From JADKAV01 sp963769435 (lineage in GTDB: Bacteria > Actinomycetota > Actinomycetes > S36-B12 > UBA10799): a stretch of DNA of 64,000 bases. Position numbers and translations under genes: made by a program. The notes beneath the pieces are model-generated. The model searched no databases and was not told the DNA's origin. It saw nothing but the letters and a program-made list of their open reading frames with translations. Within the stretch, counting starts at the first letter, position 1. The number at the start of each line of letters is the position of its first letter. Location of the stretch: positions 806,001 through 870,000 of the forward strand of contig CAVYLN010000002.1 in NCBI GenBank assembly GCA_963769435.1, in the 5' to 3' direction. Shown piece after piece: positions 10,801 through 18,882 of this stretch.

Positions 10801-11006
10801 GTCAGCACGATCATCGACCCGGCCGGTTCACCCCGTCGCAAGCGACTCTCGACCGCGGCCACGATGACGCTGGTCTTCCCCGTGCCCGGCCCCGCCAGGA
10901 CCCGCAAATGGCCGCCACGGTGCTCGATGACCTCCCGCTGGGACACGTCCGGCACGAAAGTGTCCACATCCACCTGCGGCCAGTTCAGCGAGATGGTGTG
11001 CGCCAT
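7887..11006 (-). CDS. adnA: ATP-dependent helicase-nuclease subunit AdnA (two apparent frameshifts)
   Basis: Partner subunit of the AdnAB resection machine. From ATG 11006 there is Walker A AGPGTGKT (residues 38-45), VDEYQDTD and GDPDQSIYGFRGA. The C-terminal nuclease has VITDFKTGK (catalytic D and K). A cysteine set, CPRRWFFEK before the nuclease core and WCRTCVVATSCP after it, matches the 1+3 Cys arrangement of AddB/Cas4-type Fe-S nucleases. The reading frame changes twice: near 10030-10050 (one extra base) and in the C5G4 run at 9065-9073 (one base missing). The two cancel, so the total of 1040 codons fits the family. Both look like homopolymer errors. It is first gene of the adnA-adnB pair and divergent from the gene at 11099. 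Confidence 0.9.
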
Positions 11007-11098
11007 ACGAACAGCACACCACACGGGTGTGACACGCAAGGACCTGTCGCCAGTGCGACACGACGATCGAGGCTGCCACTCACATCTGACACGATGCA

Positions 11099-13822
11099 GT
11101 GGTGAGCACTGGCGATCCGGGACACCCGGAATCGGGGACTGCGCACCAGGCTGGACAGGATCAGCCCGGGGCTGCAGAGCACCCCACGGTCCGCCTGGGC
11201 GCACCTGCCGACCCGGTGGGAGAGCCGGGCTCGACCACGCACTTCGCACCACCGCCGGACGTCCCCCCATCGACGGTCCCTCCCGAGGATGCGCCGTTCG
11301 CCCCGACCGAGCAGCCCGATGACGAGCGAGGCTCGCAGGACACGGGGCCCACCACCGACCAGCCTTCGGAGGCGCAAGAGTCCGAGGCGTCCGCCGAGCC
11401 GGTTCCAGAGCCCGCCGGGCAGGTGCCGACGCGTCCGGTGAACTCCGAGCGCGACACCGACACCGAGACCGTCGTGATCGAGGCGGACGTGATCCCACGC
11501 CGCCTGCGCCGTCCCATCGATCTGCTGCGGATGTTGACCGCGGTCGGAACCGCGGCGTTCATCCTGGCGATCGCCTACTTCGCCTCGGCGGCCGCCGCCG
11601 GTCTGGAAAGTGACCTGACCAAGGCCTCCGACAGCATTCCCGGGGTCATCATCGTCGCTGCCAACGTCATCGGTCTGCTGGGTGTCCTGGCTCTTCCGAT
11701 CGCCGCCGCCTTCGACCTCATGATCCGGCGACGAGGCCGGCTGCTGTCGGAGGCACTCGCCGGGCTGGTCGTGGCGGTGATACTGACCTCCCTGATCGCC
11801 TGGTTGATCACGCGCTACCCGAACCCCCGACTACTCCTCACGCTGACCGGCCAGGATTCGCCGGGGCAGTTGCCCCCCTTGAACGCGATCCTGGCCGGAC
11901 TCGTTGCGTTCATCACGATCGCCCGCCTGATCGAACGTCCTAGGTTCGGGCCCATCTCGATCGTCGTGGTCGCGGCGATCGTGCTGGCCAACATCGTCAC
12001 CGGTGGCATCACCGCGACCGCCCTCGTGCTGTCGATCCTGCTCGGATGGGCGATCGGCCTTGCGATGCGGTACGCACTGGGCACGCCGACCACCCGCCCG
12101 AGCGGCTTGGCGGTAGCCACCGCTCTGGAGGAAGTCGGATATCCGGTGACCGTGCTGCGCGCCCACCGCGAGTTCAGCGCCGGCCGACGTTACGTCGCGA
12201 CGACACGGGCCCGGCAGACACTCAACGTCCTGGTACTCGACCGGGACCTGGAGGGGGCAGGCGTCGCGGCCAGCATCTGGCGGACCCTGCGCGTACGCGA
12301 TGACAGCGCGCCCTCCCGGTTGAGCATGCGCAAGCGCCTTGAGCGCACAGCCCTGCAGGCCTACGCCGGGCAGGCCGCCGGTGCCCCGACCCCGGAACTG
12401 CTGGCCGCGGTGCAGGTCAACGAGGACGCGGCGCTACTCGCGTTCCCGCGGATCGACGGACGCACCTTCGAACAGATCGGGGCCGATCTCACCGACGCCG
12501 ATCTGGACAAGGCGTGGCGAGCGGTGCGATCGCTGCATGACCGCGGGATCACACACCGATCACTCACCGCCGGCCACCTGCTGCGCGACGACGACGGTGA
12601 CGTGTGGCTGCTGCACACCGAGGAGGGCGCGATAGCCGCCAGCGATGTCGCGGCCCGGGTCGACCTCGCCGAACTTCTGTGCACGCTTTCCCTTCTGACC
12701 GACCCCGACCGGGCCGTCGCCTCCGGACAGCGGGTGCTGGGGCCCCTGCGCCTGGCCAAGGCGCTGGGCGTGCTGCAACCGATCGCCTTGTCCAGCGAGA
12801 CCCGGCGGGCGATGCGCAAACGCCGGGATCTGCTCGTGCACCTGCGTGACCTTCTGCTGGAGATGTCACCCAACCCGGAACCGGAGCAGGTCGAACTCGA
12901 GCGGCTGCGGCCACGGATGCTCTTCACCGTGGTGGCCGGGACGGTCGCGGGTTACATCCTGCTCACCCAGCTGGCGCAGGTTAACCTCACGACGTTGGTG
13001 CAGGACGCCTCATGGGGCTGGGCGCTGGTCGCCCTGCTGCTGTCGGGGTTGACCTACGTGGCCGCGGCCATGGCCCTGGAAGGGTTCGTCCCGGAGCGGC
13101 TGCAGTTCCTCCGCACGTTCCAGGCACAACTCGCCGCATCCTTCGCCACACTCATCTCGCCGCCGACGCTGGGTGCGGTCGCGGTGAATCTGCGCTATCT
13201 CCAACGCACCGGGGTGCACCCGGCGCTCGGGGCCGCGAGCGTCGGGGTGTCGCAGGTGATGGCGTTCGTGGTGCACCTGGTGCTTCTGCTGGGTTTCGGT
13301 GTCATCGCGGGTACTCGGCAGGAGAGCGACTTCACGCCACCGTCATGGGCAATCTTCGTTCTGGTCGGGGCGCTGCTGGCCGCGGTCCTGCTACTCCTGC
13401 TGCCGCCCACCCGGGCGTGGATCACGCGCCGGATCCGGCCGATCTTCCAGCAGGTCGGACCACGCCTGCTGACGTTGCTGCAGCAGCCCCGCAAGCTGGC
13501 GGTCGGGGTGGGTGGCATCATGCTGCTGAACATCGGGTACTGCGCCTGCTTGATCGCGTGCGTGTGGGCCTTCGGCGGATCGGCGCCACTTGCCGCCATC
13601 GCCGTGGTCTACCTCGCGGGTGCCACCATCGGCCAGGCGGCACCCACCCCCGGTGGGTTGGGTGCCGTGGAGGCAGCCCTGTCCGCCGGCCTGACCGCGA
13701 CCGGGATTCCGGGCGGTCTGGCCGTGTCTTCGGTCCTGCTGTTCCGCCTGGTGACCTTCTGGCTGCCCACGGTGCCAGGCTGGTTCGCCTTCAACTCGCT
13801 GCAGAAGGCCGAGTTGCTCTGA
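11099..13822 (+). CDS. Pseudokinase-like / lysylphosphatidylglycerol-synthase-type (UPF0104) membrane fusion protein
   Basis: Large membrane protein, 907 residues, recognised at family level. Residues 1-140 are Pro/Glu/Thr-rich and probably disordered. Residues 145-330 hold about six membrane segments. Residues 335-590 resemble a protein-kinase-like fold, with LHDRGITHRSLTAGHLL where kinases have HRDL...N, and no DFG. Residues 600-907 form the multi-spanning LPG-synthase/YbhN-type domain with the conserved late motif AAPTPGGLGAVEAALSAGL. The kinase-like part lacks the catalytic Asp, so it is probably not an active kinase. It lacks the soluble aminoacyl-transferase domain of MprF, so a lipid-flipping or transport role is only inference. 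GTG 11099 or the adjacent GTG 11102 may be the start. Confidence 0.8.
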   Translation: MVSTGDPGHPESGTAHQAGQDQPGAAEHPTVRLGAPADPVGEPGSTTHFAPPPDVPPSTVPPEDAPFAPTEQPDDERGSQDTGPTTDQPSEAQESEASAEPVPEPAGQVPTRPVNSERDTDTETVVIEADVIPRRLRRPIDLLRMLTAVGTAAFILAIAYFASAAAAGLESDLTKASDSIPGVIIVAANVIGLLGVLALPIAAAFDLMIRRRGRLLSEALAGLVVAVILTSLIAWLITRYPNPRLLLTLTGQDSPGQLPPLNAILAGLVAFITIARLIERPRFGPISIVVVAAIVLANIVTGGITATALVLSILLGWAIGLAMRYALGTPTTRPSGLAVATALEEVGYPVTVLRAHREFSAGRRYVATTRARQTLNVLVLDRDLEGAGVAASIWRTLRVRDDSAPSRLSMRKRLERTALQAYAGQAAGAPTPELLAAVQVNEDAALLAFPRIDGRTFEQIGADLTDADLDKAWRAVRSLHDRGITHRSLTAGHLLRDDDGDVWLLHTEEGAIAASDVAARVDLAELLCTLSLLTDPDRAVASGQRVLGPLRLAKALGVLQPIALSSETRRAMRKRRDLLVHLRDLLLEMSPNPEPEQVELERLRPRMLFTVVAGTVAGYILLTQLAQVNLTTLVQDASWGWALVALLLSGLTYVAAAMALEGFVPERLQFLRTFQAQLAASFATLISPPTLGAVAVNLRYLQRTGVHPALGAASVGVSQVMAFVVHLVLLLGFGVIAGTRQESDFTPPSWAIFVLVGALLAAVLLLLLPPTRAWITRRIRPIFQQVGPRLLTLLQQPRKLAVGVGGIMLLNIGYCACLIACVWAFGGSAPLAAIAVVYLAGATIGQAAPTPGGLGAVEAALSAGLTATGIPGGLAVSSVLLFRLVTFWLPTVPGWFAFNSLQKAELL

Positions 13823-13863
13823 GGCGACGGGCACGCCCGGCCAACTCGAGGACTGCAGAGCGG

Positions 13864-14202
13864 TCAGCTGTCGGAATCTGCGCCGAACATGCGTACTTCC
13901 TGAGCGCATCGACAGGCAACCGCGAACTTCCTGGCCCATTCCAGAGCGTCCTCGCGGGAGGCCAGGTCCAGCACGGTGTAGCCGCCTTCGATTCGCTGTG
14001 TCTGCGGGTACGTGCTCCCAGTGACGCTACCGTCCCCATCCACCATGACCGGCGGAACGCTCTCGTCGATGCCACCGGCGAACACCCAGACGCCGGCACG
14101 TTTCGCCTCCTCGACCACCGCGCGTGCAGCGTCCGAAACCGCCGGCAACTCCTCCGCGGGGACCAGCATCGCGGAGCTCGGGAACGAGATCAGATACTTC
14201 AC
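13864..14202 (-). CDS. YCII/DGPF-domain protein
   Basis: Small 112-residue protein of the YCII-related (DGPF) fold. It shows the typical start KYLISFPSSAMLV, a central segment around PVMVDGDGSVT, and GGYTVLDLASREDALEWARK, where DGPF proteins carry GG(Y/F)..ie.ds..eA..wa. Members are ligand-binding or enzyme-like ferredoxin folds, and some are fused to ECF sigma factors. No sigma factor is adjacent here. The GTG at 14202 is 13 nt after the moeZ stop, so it is likely co-transcribed with moeZ. Its function is unknown. Confidence 0.8.
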   Translation of the reverse strand: MKYLISFPSSAMLVPAEELPAVSDAARAVVEEAKRAGVWVFAGGIDESVPPVMVDGDGSVTGSTYPQTQRIEGGYTVLDLASREDALEWARKFAVACRCAQEVRMFGADSDS

Positions 14203-14215
14203 CGCGTCCGTCCGA

Positions 14216-15388
14216 TCAGTAGTTGGGCTTCTCGGGCTCGATCTGATTGACCCACGCCACCACTCCGCCGCCGACGTGCACGGCGTCGGCGAACCCCGCC
14301 GCCTTGACCAGGGCGAGGACCTCGGCCGAACGTCCACCGACCTTGCAGTGCAGGACCACCTGCTTGTCCTGGGGCAGCGTCGCCAGTGCCTCACCGGCCA
14401 GGAACTCGCCCTTGGGCACCAGCGTCGCCCCGGGGATGTTCACGATGTCCCACTCGTTGGGCTCGCGGACGTCGATGAGGACGAAGTCCCGCTCACCACG
14501 TTCGCGCTGCTCCAGCATCAATTGCAGATCCTTGACACTGATGGTCGAGTCCTTGGCTGCTTCGGCCGCCTCGTCGCTGACGGTGCCGCAGAAGTAGTCG
14601 TAGTCGATGAGCCCCGTGATCTTCACAGTCTCCGGGTGTTTGCGGATCTTCACCGTCCGGTACTGCATGTCGAGGGCGTCGTACACCATGAGCCGGCCGA
14701 GCAGGGAGTCCCCGACCCCGGTGATCAGTTTGATCGCCTCGGTCCCCATGATCGACCCGATTGACGCACAGAGAACACCGAGCACCCCACCCTCGGCGCA
14801 GGAGGGGACCATCCCCGGGGGCGGCGGTTCCGGGTACAGGTCGCGGTACTGCGGCCCGTGCGACTCCCAGAACACCGATGCCTGTCCCTCGAAGCGGAAG
14901 ATCGACCCCCACACGTAGGGCTTGTCCAGCAGTACACAGGCGTCGTTGACCATGTATCGGGTCGCGAAGTTGTCGGTGCCGTCCACGATCAGGTCGTAGC
15001 CGGCGAAGATCTGCAGGACGTTGCTGTTGTCCAGCCGCTCGTTGTGCACGATGACGTCGATGTACGGATTGATCTCCGCGATGGCGTCGGCGGCCGACTC
15101 CGCCTTGGGTCGGCCTATGTCGCTCTGACCGTGGATGATCTGCCGTTGCAGGTTCGACTCGTCGACCACGTCGAACTCCACGATGCCAAGCGTCCCGACC
15201 CCCGCGGCGGCCAAGTACATCAGCGCGGGGGAACCGAGGCCGCCGGCGCCCACACACAGGACCCTGGCGCTCTTCAGGCGTTTCTGTCCGCTCATCCCGA
15301 TCTCCGGGATGATGATGTGGCGGCTGTAACGCCGCACCTCGTCCACGGTGAGGTCGGCAGTGGGTTCTACCAGTGGGGGCAGGGACAC
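14216..15388 (-). CDS. moeZ: MoeZ: adenylyltransferase/sulfurtransferase (E1-like plus rhodanese)
   Basis: Two-domain enzyme of 390 residues. The N-terminal ThiF/MoeB/E1-like domain has the nucleotide loop VGAGGLGSPAL, the DESNLQRQ motif and DGTDNFATRY. The C-terminal rhodanese domain has the active-site Cys in VLHCKVGGRSAEV. The enzyme activates the C-terminus of small sulfur carriers (MoaD, ThiS, CysO) by adenylation and then transfers sulfur to them, feeding molybdopterin and cysteine synthesis. I chose the GTG at 15388 because the conserved LTVDEVRRYSRH begins shortly after; longer upstream reading gives low-complexity sequence. It forms a likely operon with the YCII gene. The position matches Rv3206c. 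Confidence 0.94.
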   Translation of the reverse strand: MSLPPLVEPTADLTVDEVRRYSRHIIIPEIGMSGQKRLKSARVLCVGAGGLGSPALMYLAAAGVGTLGIVEFDVVDESNLQRQIIHGQSDIGRPKAESAADAIAEINPYIDVIVHNERLDNSNVLQIFAGYDLIVDGTDNFATRYMVNDACVLLDKPYVWGSIFRFEGQASVFWESHGPQYRDLYPEPPPPGMVPSCAEGGVLGVLCASIGSIMGTEAIKLITGVGDSLLGRLMVYDALDMQYRTVKIRKHPETVKITGLIDYDYFCGTVSDEAAEAAKDSTISVKDLQLMLEQRERGERDFVLIDVREPNEWDIVNIPGATLVPKGEFLAGEALATLPQDKQVVLHCKVGGRSAEVLALVKAAGFADAVHVGGGVVAWVNQIEPEKPNY

Positions 15389-15515
15389 CTGGGCTCCAAG
15401 ATGATCGGTTTGCTTGCGACAACCGTGCCATGCCCGAGGTTGTTCCCCGACAGCAGGTGGACCGAATCGATGCACACGGGTCGTGCGCATGGCGACCCGG
15501 TGGCAGACTGCGTAG

Positions 15516-16194
15516 ATGATCGACGTGGCCGAACCGATGACGCGACCCCGTCCGGGGTGGATTCCTTTCCACGGGGCCTTCGCAGTCGTCGCCGCGGCGG
15601 TGCTCCTGATCCCCATCGCCGACACCGGAATGCGGGTCCTGGCACTGGTGGTCGGGTACAACATCGCCCTGCCGGTCTTCGCGCGGCGCACAGGTGATGA
15701 CGGCCTCTGGACGGCGTGGGCGGTCCTGGCCCCCATGAGTGTGCTCATGATCCTGCCGGACTGGTTCCTGTCGGCCGTTCTGGGGACTCTGACCTTCCCG
15801 GACACCGGCGCCCCGTACATCGGGACCATGCCGGTGTTCATGGCGGGCATGTGGGCGATCGCGCTGATCCCCGTGATGCATGATCGGGATGACCGTCGAG
15901 GCGGCCAGGGGCGCGCGGCTGGCCTTCGCCGCGGTGGCGGCCTGTGGGGTCCTGCTGTTCGTCGCCGCGGAGCGCGTCGCGCCGCTGATCCCGCTCTGGG
16001 AGCCGATCGGGGTCACCGAGATCGCCGGCGTGGCCGTCTACGTCGTGCTGCCCGAGGCCGCACTGTGCATCGCCAGCTACCAGCTCGTCCGGGGCGCCCG
16101 GCAGCGACCGCTGGCGGCGACGGTGGGCGGGATCATCGCCATCCCGTTCATGTACCTGGGGATGCTGGCCACCGGCTACCAGTTCCTCGGCTAG
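15516..16194 (+). CDS. Small polytopic membrane protein, family not recognised (apparent frameshift)
   Basis: About 225 residues if one base is removed near 15876-15881, where GTGATGCATGATC switches frame from ...IALIPVM to IGMTVEAARG. Both halves are strongly hydrophobic and together give about six or seven membrane spans, with short charged loops (RRTGDDGLW and VRGARQRP), so they look like one protein. I do not recognise the family and assign no function. ATG 15516 or ATG 15537 could be the start. The 3' end faces the hydrolase gene with a 10-nt gap. Confidence 0.65.
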
Positions 16195-16204
16195 TCACCG
16201 GCTC

Positions 16205-17083
16205 TCAGCAGAACGGCTCGATGAGCGTGCGCCACGCGCGCTCGACCAGTTCCGGGTGCTCCATCTGCGACACGTGCCCGGAGTGGGGCAGGATCATGAT
16301 CCTGCTGTGCAGGAAGTGCCGCGACGCCCTGCGTGCGGCGCGGGGGTTCACGAGTTTGTCCTGCTGGCCGTACACCATCAGGACCGGGACCTTGACCCGC
16401 TCGGCGAGTTTCCACGGGGCGTCCGGGCCCCGATCGAAGTAGGTTGCCAGGATCCCTCGCAACGCCGACTGCACAGCCTGCCCGGACCAGGGTTTCCCGC
16501 GATGTCGAGGGCATCCTGCTGGGCCTCGGCGACCCGCTGGGCGGGCACGCTCGACGGGTCCGCGTAGACGAGATCGAGCGTGGCCCGGACGCGTTTGTCG
16601 ACCGGCAGTCGCGCGATCCGCTCGGAGACCTGGTTGCCCAGCCCCGGCAAGGGCGATCACCGGGAGTTGGACGTTCGTGCGCATCGGCCGCAGATCCGGC
16701 AGTGCGGGTGACACCAGGGTCATCGACCTGATCAGATCCGGGTACCGTGCGGCCAACTGCAGGCTGATCGCTCCCCCCATGGAGTTTCCGAACAGGTGCA
16801 CCGGCTCGGCGAAGCGATGACGTATCAGCGCGGCCAGGAACTCGGCCTGCGAGCGTGGACCGTAGTCACCGGAGGTGGCGGGGCCGCTGCGGCCGAACCC
16901 GGGCAGGTCCGGGGCGACCGTGTGCAGACGGTCCGACAGCAACCACATGAGGTCCGTCCAATTGGCAGCGTTGCCGCCGAGACCGTGGACGAACAGCGCT
17001 GGCGCGCCGTGACCGGTCTCAGTCAGATAGACCTCCTGGGAACCGACCGGCACCACGGACCCTGGGACACGCTCACGCACCAT
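16205..17083 (-). CDS. Alpha/beta-fold hydrolase (two apparent frameshifts)
   Basis: Serine hydrolase of the alpha/beta fold, about 290 residues. It has the oxyanion segment FVHGLGGNAANW, DLPGFGRSG, the nucleophile elbow FGNSMGGAI (GNSMGG), a catalytic-Asp segment VYGQQDKLV and catalytic His in PHSGHVSQME. The middle (VSERIARLPVDKRVRATL...) lies in a different frame. One extra G in the GGGG near 16645 and one missing G near 16500 restore a single frame, and the changes cancel. The substrate is unknown. It sits where the DUF3152 gene (Rv3207c) lies in M. tuberculosis and is divergent from the TetR gene. I chose ATG 17083; an ATG at 17113 would add ten residues. Confidence 0.82.
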   Translation of the reverse strand: MVRERVPGSVVPVGSQEVYLTETGHGAPALFVHGLGGNAANWTDLMWLLSDRLHTVAPDLPGFGRSGPATSGDYGPRSQAEFLAALIRHRFAEPVHLFGNSMGGAISLQLAARYPDLIRSMTLVSPALPDLRPMRTNVQLPVIALAGAGQPGLRADRATAGRQTRPGHARSRLRGPVERARPAGRRGPAGCPRHRGKPWSGQAVQSALRGILATYFDRGPDAPWKLAERVKVPVLMVYGQQDKLVNPRAARRASRHFLHSRIMILPHSGHVSQMEHPELVERAWRTLIEPFC

Positions 17084-17167
17084 CACCCCACCGTACGGGT
17101 GGCAAATCGACACGAACTACGCCAACCGTGCACGCAACCTAACCTACTGGCGAGTAACATAGGGCTT

Positions 17168-17794
17168 GTGTCCATCGCCGAACCCGCAAGACGAGGGGTC
17201 CGCCTTCCCCGGAAGGCGCGCCGTGAGCAACTGCTGGCCTCCGCCCAGGAGGTTTTCGTCACGCGCGGCTACCACGCTGCGGCCATGGACGAGATCGCCG
17301 TGAAGGCCGGTGTGAGCAAGCCCGTGCTCTACCAGCACTTCCCCAGCAAACTGGACCTCTACCTCGCGTTGCTCGAACAATCCAGCCAGGACCTCGTCGA
17401 GCGCGTTCAGCAGGCGCTCGACGGCACTGATGACAACCACCTGCGGGTACGGGCGGCCATCGATGCGTACTTCGCATTCGTCGACGACAAGTCGGCCGCG
17501 TTCCGGCTGATATTCGAGAGCGACCTGACCAATGAGCCGGCGGTCGGCGCGATCGTCGAGGGCACCGACTACCGCTGCGCCACGGCCGTCAGCCATGTCA
17601 TCTCGGCCGATACCGGTCTTCCCGAGGACCAAGCGATGCTGGTGGCGACCGGCTTGACCGGCATGGCCCAGACCGCTGCCCGCTACTGGCTGCGGCAGCA
17701 GGGAAGGATCCCCCGCGACCAGGCGTCGCAGATCATGTCGGTGCTGGCATGGCGAGGGGTGTCGGGGTTCCCGAAGACGGACGCCCGCCACTGA
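17168..17794 (+). CDS. TetR family transcriptional regulator
   Basis: A 208-residue one-component regulator. The N-terminal helix-turn-helix occupies residues 15-65 (RREQLLASAQEVFVTRGY, then MDEIAVKAGVSKPVLYQHF). The C-terminal ligand domain is helical, with DDKSAAFRLIFESD and a conserved RYWLRQQG. Start is GTG 17168, since upstream reading enters the divergent hydrolase. It is 70 nt upstream of the DUF3107 gene, the same pair as Rv3208-Rv3208A. A role in controlling itself and its divergent neighbour is likely by position only. The ligand is unknown. Confidence 0.92.
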   Translation: MSIAEPARRGVRLPRKARREQLLASAQEVFVTRGYHAAAMDEIAVKAGVSKPVLYQHFPSKLDLYLALLEQSSQDLVERVQQALDGTDDNHLRVRAAIDAYFAFVDDKSAAFRLIFESDLTNEPAVGAIVEGTDYRCATAVSHVISADTGLPEDQAMLVATGLTGMAQTAARYWLRQQGRIPRDQASQIMSVLAWRGVSGFPKTDARH

Positions 17795-17864
17795 GTATGT
17801 GCGCCCTGCGCGAACGTCGCGGATCCCACACGACGGCCGCGGCATGCTGACGTAGGCTTTCGAC

Positions 17865-18116
17865 GTGGCCAAAGCAGCAGCGAAGAACCCCATCGAAGTC
17901 AAGATCGGCGTGCAGTACTCACCGCGTGAGATCAGCATCGAGGTGACCGAGACCGCCGACGAGGTGCGGGCGATAGTGGAACAGGCGGTCGCCGACGGCT
18001 CCGTGATCCACCTCACCGACGTCCGCGGTCGCCAACTACTCGTCCCCGCCTCGACCTGCAGTTACGTGGAGATCGGCCCTCCGGAGGCACGCCGGGTCGG
18101 CTTCGGCGCCGACTGA
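17865..18116 (+). CDS. DUF3107 family protein
   Basis: An 83-residue protein starting at GTG. The core is VKIGVQYSPREISIEVTE, an acidic helix, and SVIHLTDVRGRQLLVPAS. This matches the DUF3107 family (Rv3208A/TB9.4 type), almost universal in actinobacteria and next to the TetR gene. No catalytic motif is visible and the function is not established. It is followed by a GC-rich hairpin at 18121-18137 and a convergent ferritin-like gene. Confidence 0.9.
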   Translation: MAKAAAKNPIEVKIGVQYSPREISIEVTETADEVRAIVEQAVADGSVIHLTDVRGRQLLVPASTCSYVEIGPPEARRVGFGAD

Positions 18117-18120
18117 ACCT

Positions 18121-18137
18121 CCGCGGCACCCCCGCGG
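18121..18137. terminator. GC hairpin between convergent genes
   Basis: CCGCGG at 18121-18126 and CCGCGG at 18132-18137 form a 6-bp GC stem around a 5-base loop, 5 nt after the DUF3107 stop and 10 nt beyond the ferritin-like gene stop on the other strand. There is no T-tract, which is usual in high-GC actinobacteria. It could end transcription in both directions. Confidence 0.5.
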
Positions 18138-18147
18138 CTTGCCGCCG

Positions 18148-18801
18148 TCAGGCGTTGAGCCCGAGTTCGCGCATCCGGGCGGCGTGGGCATCGGTCAGCC
18201 GGGCGAACATGCGGCCGAGTTCGGCGAGGTCGGTGCTGCCCACGAGCAGTTCGCCCATGGCTTCCCGCTCCGCGGCCACTCGCTGCGACTGCGAGAGAGC
18301 CTCCCCCACAAGGCGGCGTCCCCACAGCGACAAACGACTCGCCAGGGTCTTGTCCTGCGCGATCATCCTGCGGACGGTGGGTATCACGAACTGGGAGTGC
18401 CCGAGGTCGGCGCACACCTCGTCGACCAGCACCCGGGCGTCGTCCTCGAGGTACTTGCCCACCTCGCGGTAGAAGTCCGCGGCGATCCCGTCGCCCACGT
18501 AGATCTTGACGAGGGCCTCGGGGTAGTCCGCCGGGGCGGTGGACTTGTGGAAGTTGTCGATCGCCGCCACGAAGGGCCGCATCGCCTGCATCGGATCCGA
18601 GGCGCGGGCACGCAGGCCCTCCACCAGGATCTTGTAGTGTCCGTACTCGCCGATCGCCATCTCGGTCACGGCCTCCCGACCGGCGAGGTCCGGCGACAGC
18701 AGCGCGTCCTGAGACAACCGCTGGAAGGCCTGCAACTCTCCATAGGCGAGCACCCCGAGCAGGTCGATGGTCGCCTCTTGCTGCGCTGATTCCACGCCCA
18801 C
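18148..18801 (-). CDS. Ferritin-like (MiaE-type fold) protein
   Basis: A 217-residue helical protein resembling the ferritin-like/MiaE-like group that lies beside the RhlE helicase in actinobacteria (Rv3210c position). Candidate metal ligands occur as Glu and His in ELQAFQRL, EMAIGEYGHYK (ExxxH spacing) and DEVCADLGHSQF. These fit a four-helix di-iron layout, but I cannot confirm all ligands. Function is unproven, and tRNA hydroxylation is only a family-level possibility. Start is GTG 18801. It is divergent from the DEAD-box gene with a 78-nt gap. Confidence 0.82.
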   Translation of the reverse strand: MGVESAQQEATIDLLGVLAYGELQAFQRLSQDALLSPDLAGREAVTEMAIGEYGHYKILVEGLRARASDPMQAMRPFVAAIDNFHKSTAPADYPEALVKIYVGDGIAADFYREVGKYLEDDARVLVDEVCADLGHSQFVIPTVRRMIAQDKTLASRLSLWGRRLVGEALSQSQRVAAEREAMGELLVGSTDLAELGRMFARLTDAHAARMRELGLNA

Positions 18802-18868
18802 AGGCTACTGCGGAGTGTCCCGCCGTGGACGCTGGCACGGGGCGTGGAACAATGGAGTCACTGAATAC

Positions 18869-18882
18869 AGGAGAAAACCCTG
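18869..18882 (+). promoter_or_regulatory. Strong ribosome binding site followed by CTG start
   Basis: AGGAG at 18869-18873, a 6-base spacer, then CTG at 18880-18882. In this frame there is a stop at 18862-18864 and no ATG, GTG or TTG between it and the CTG. This site therefore decides the start of the DEAD-box helicase gene. Confidence 0.7.
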
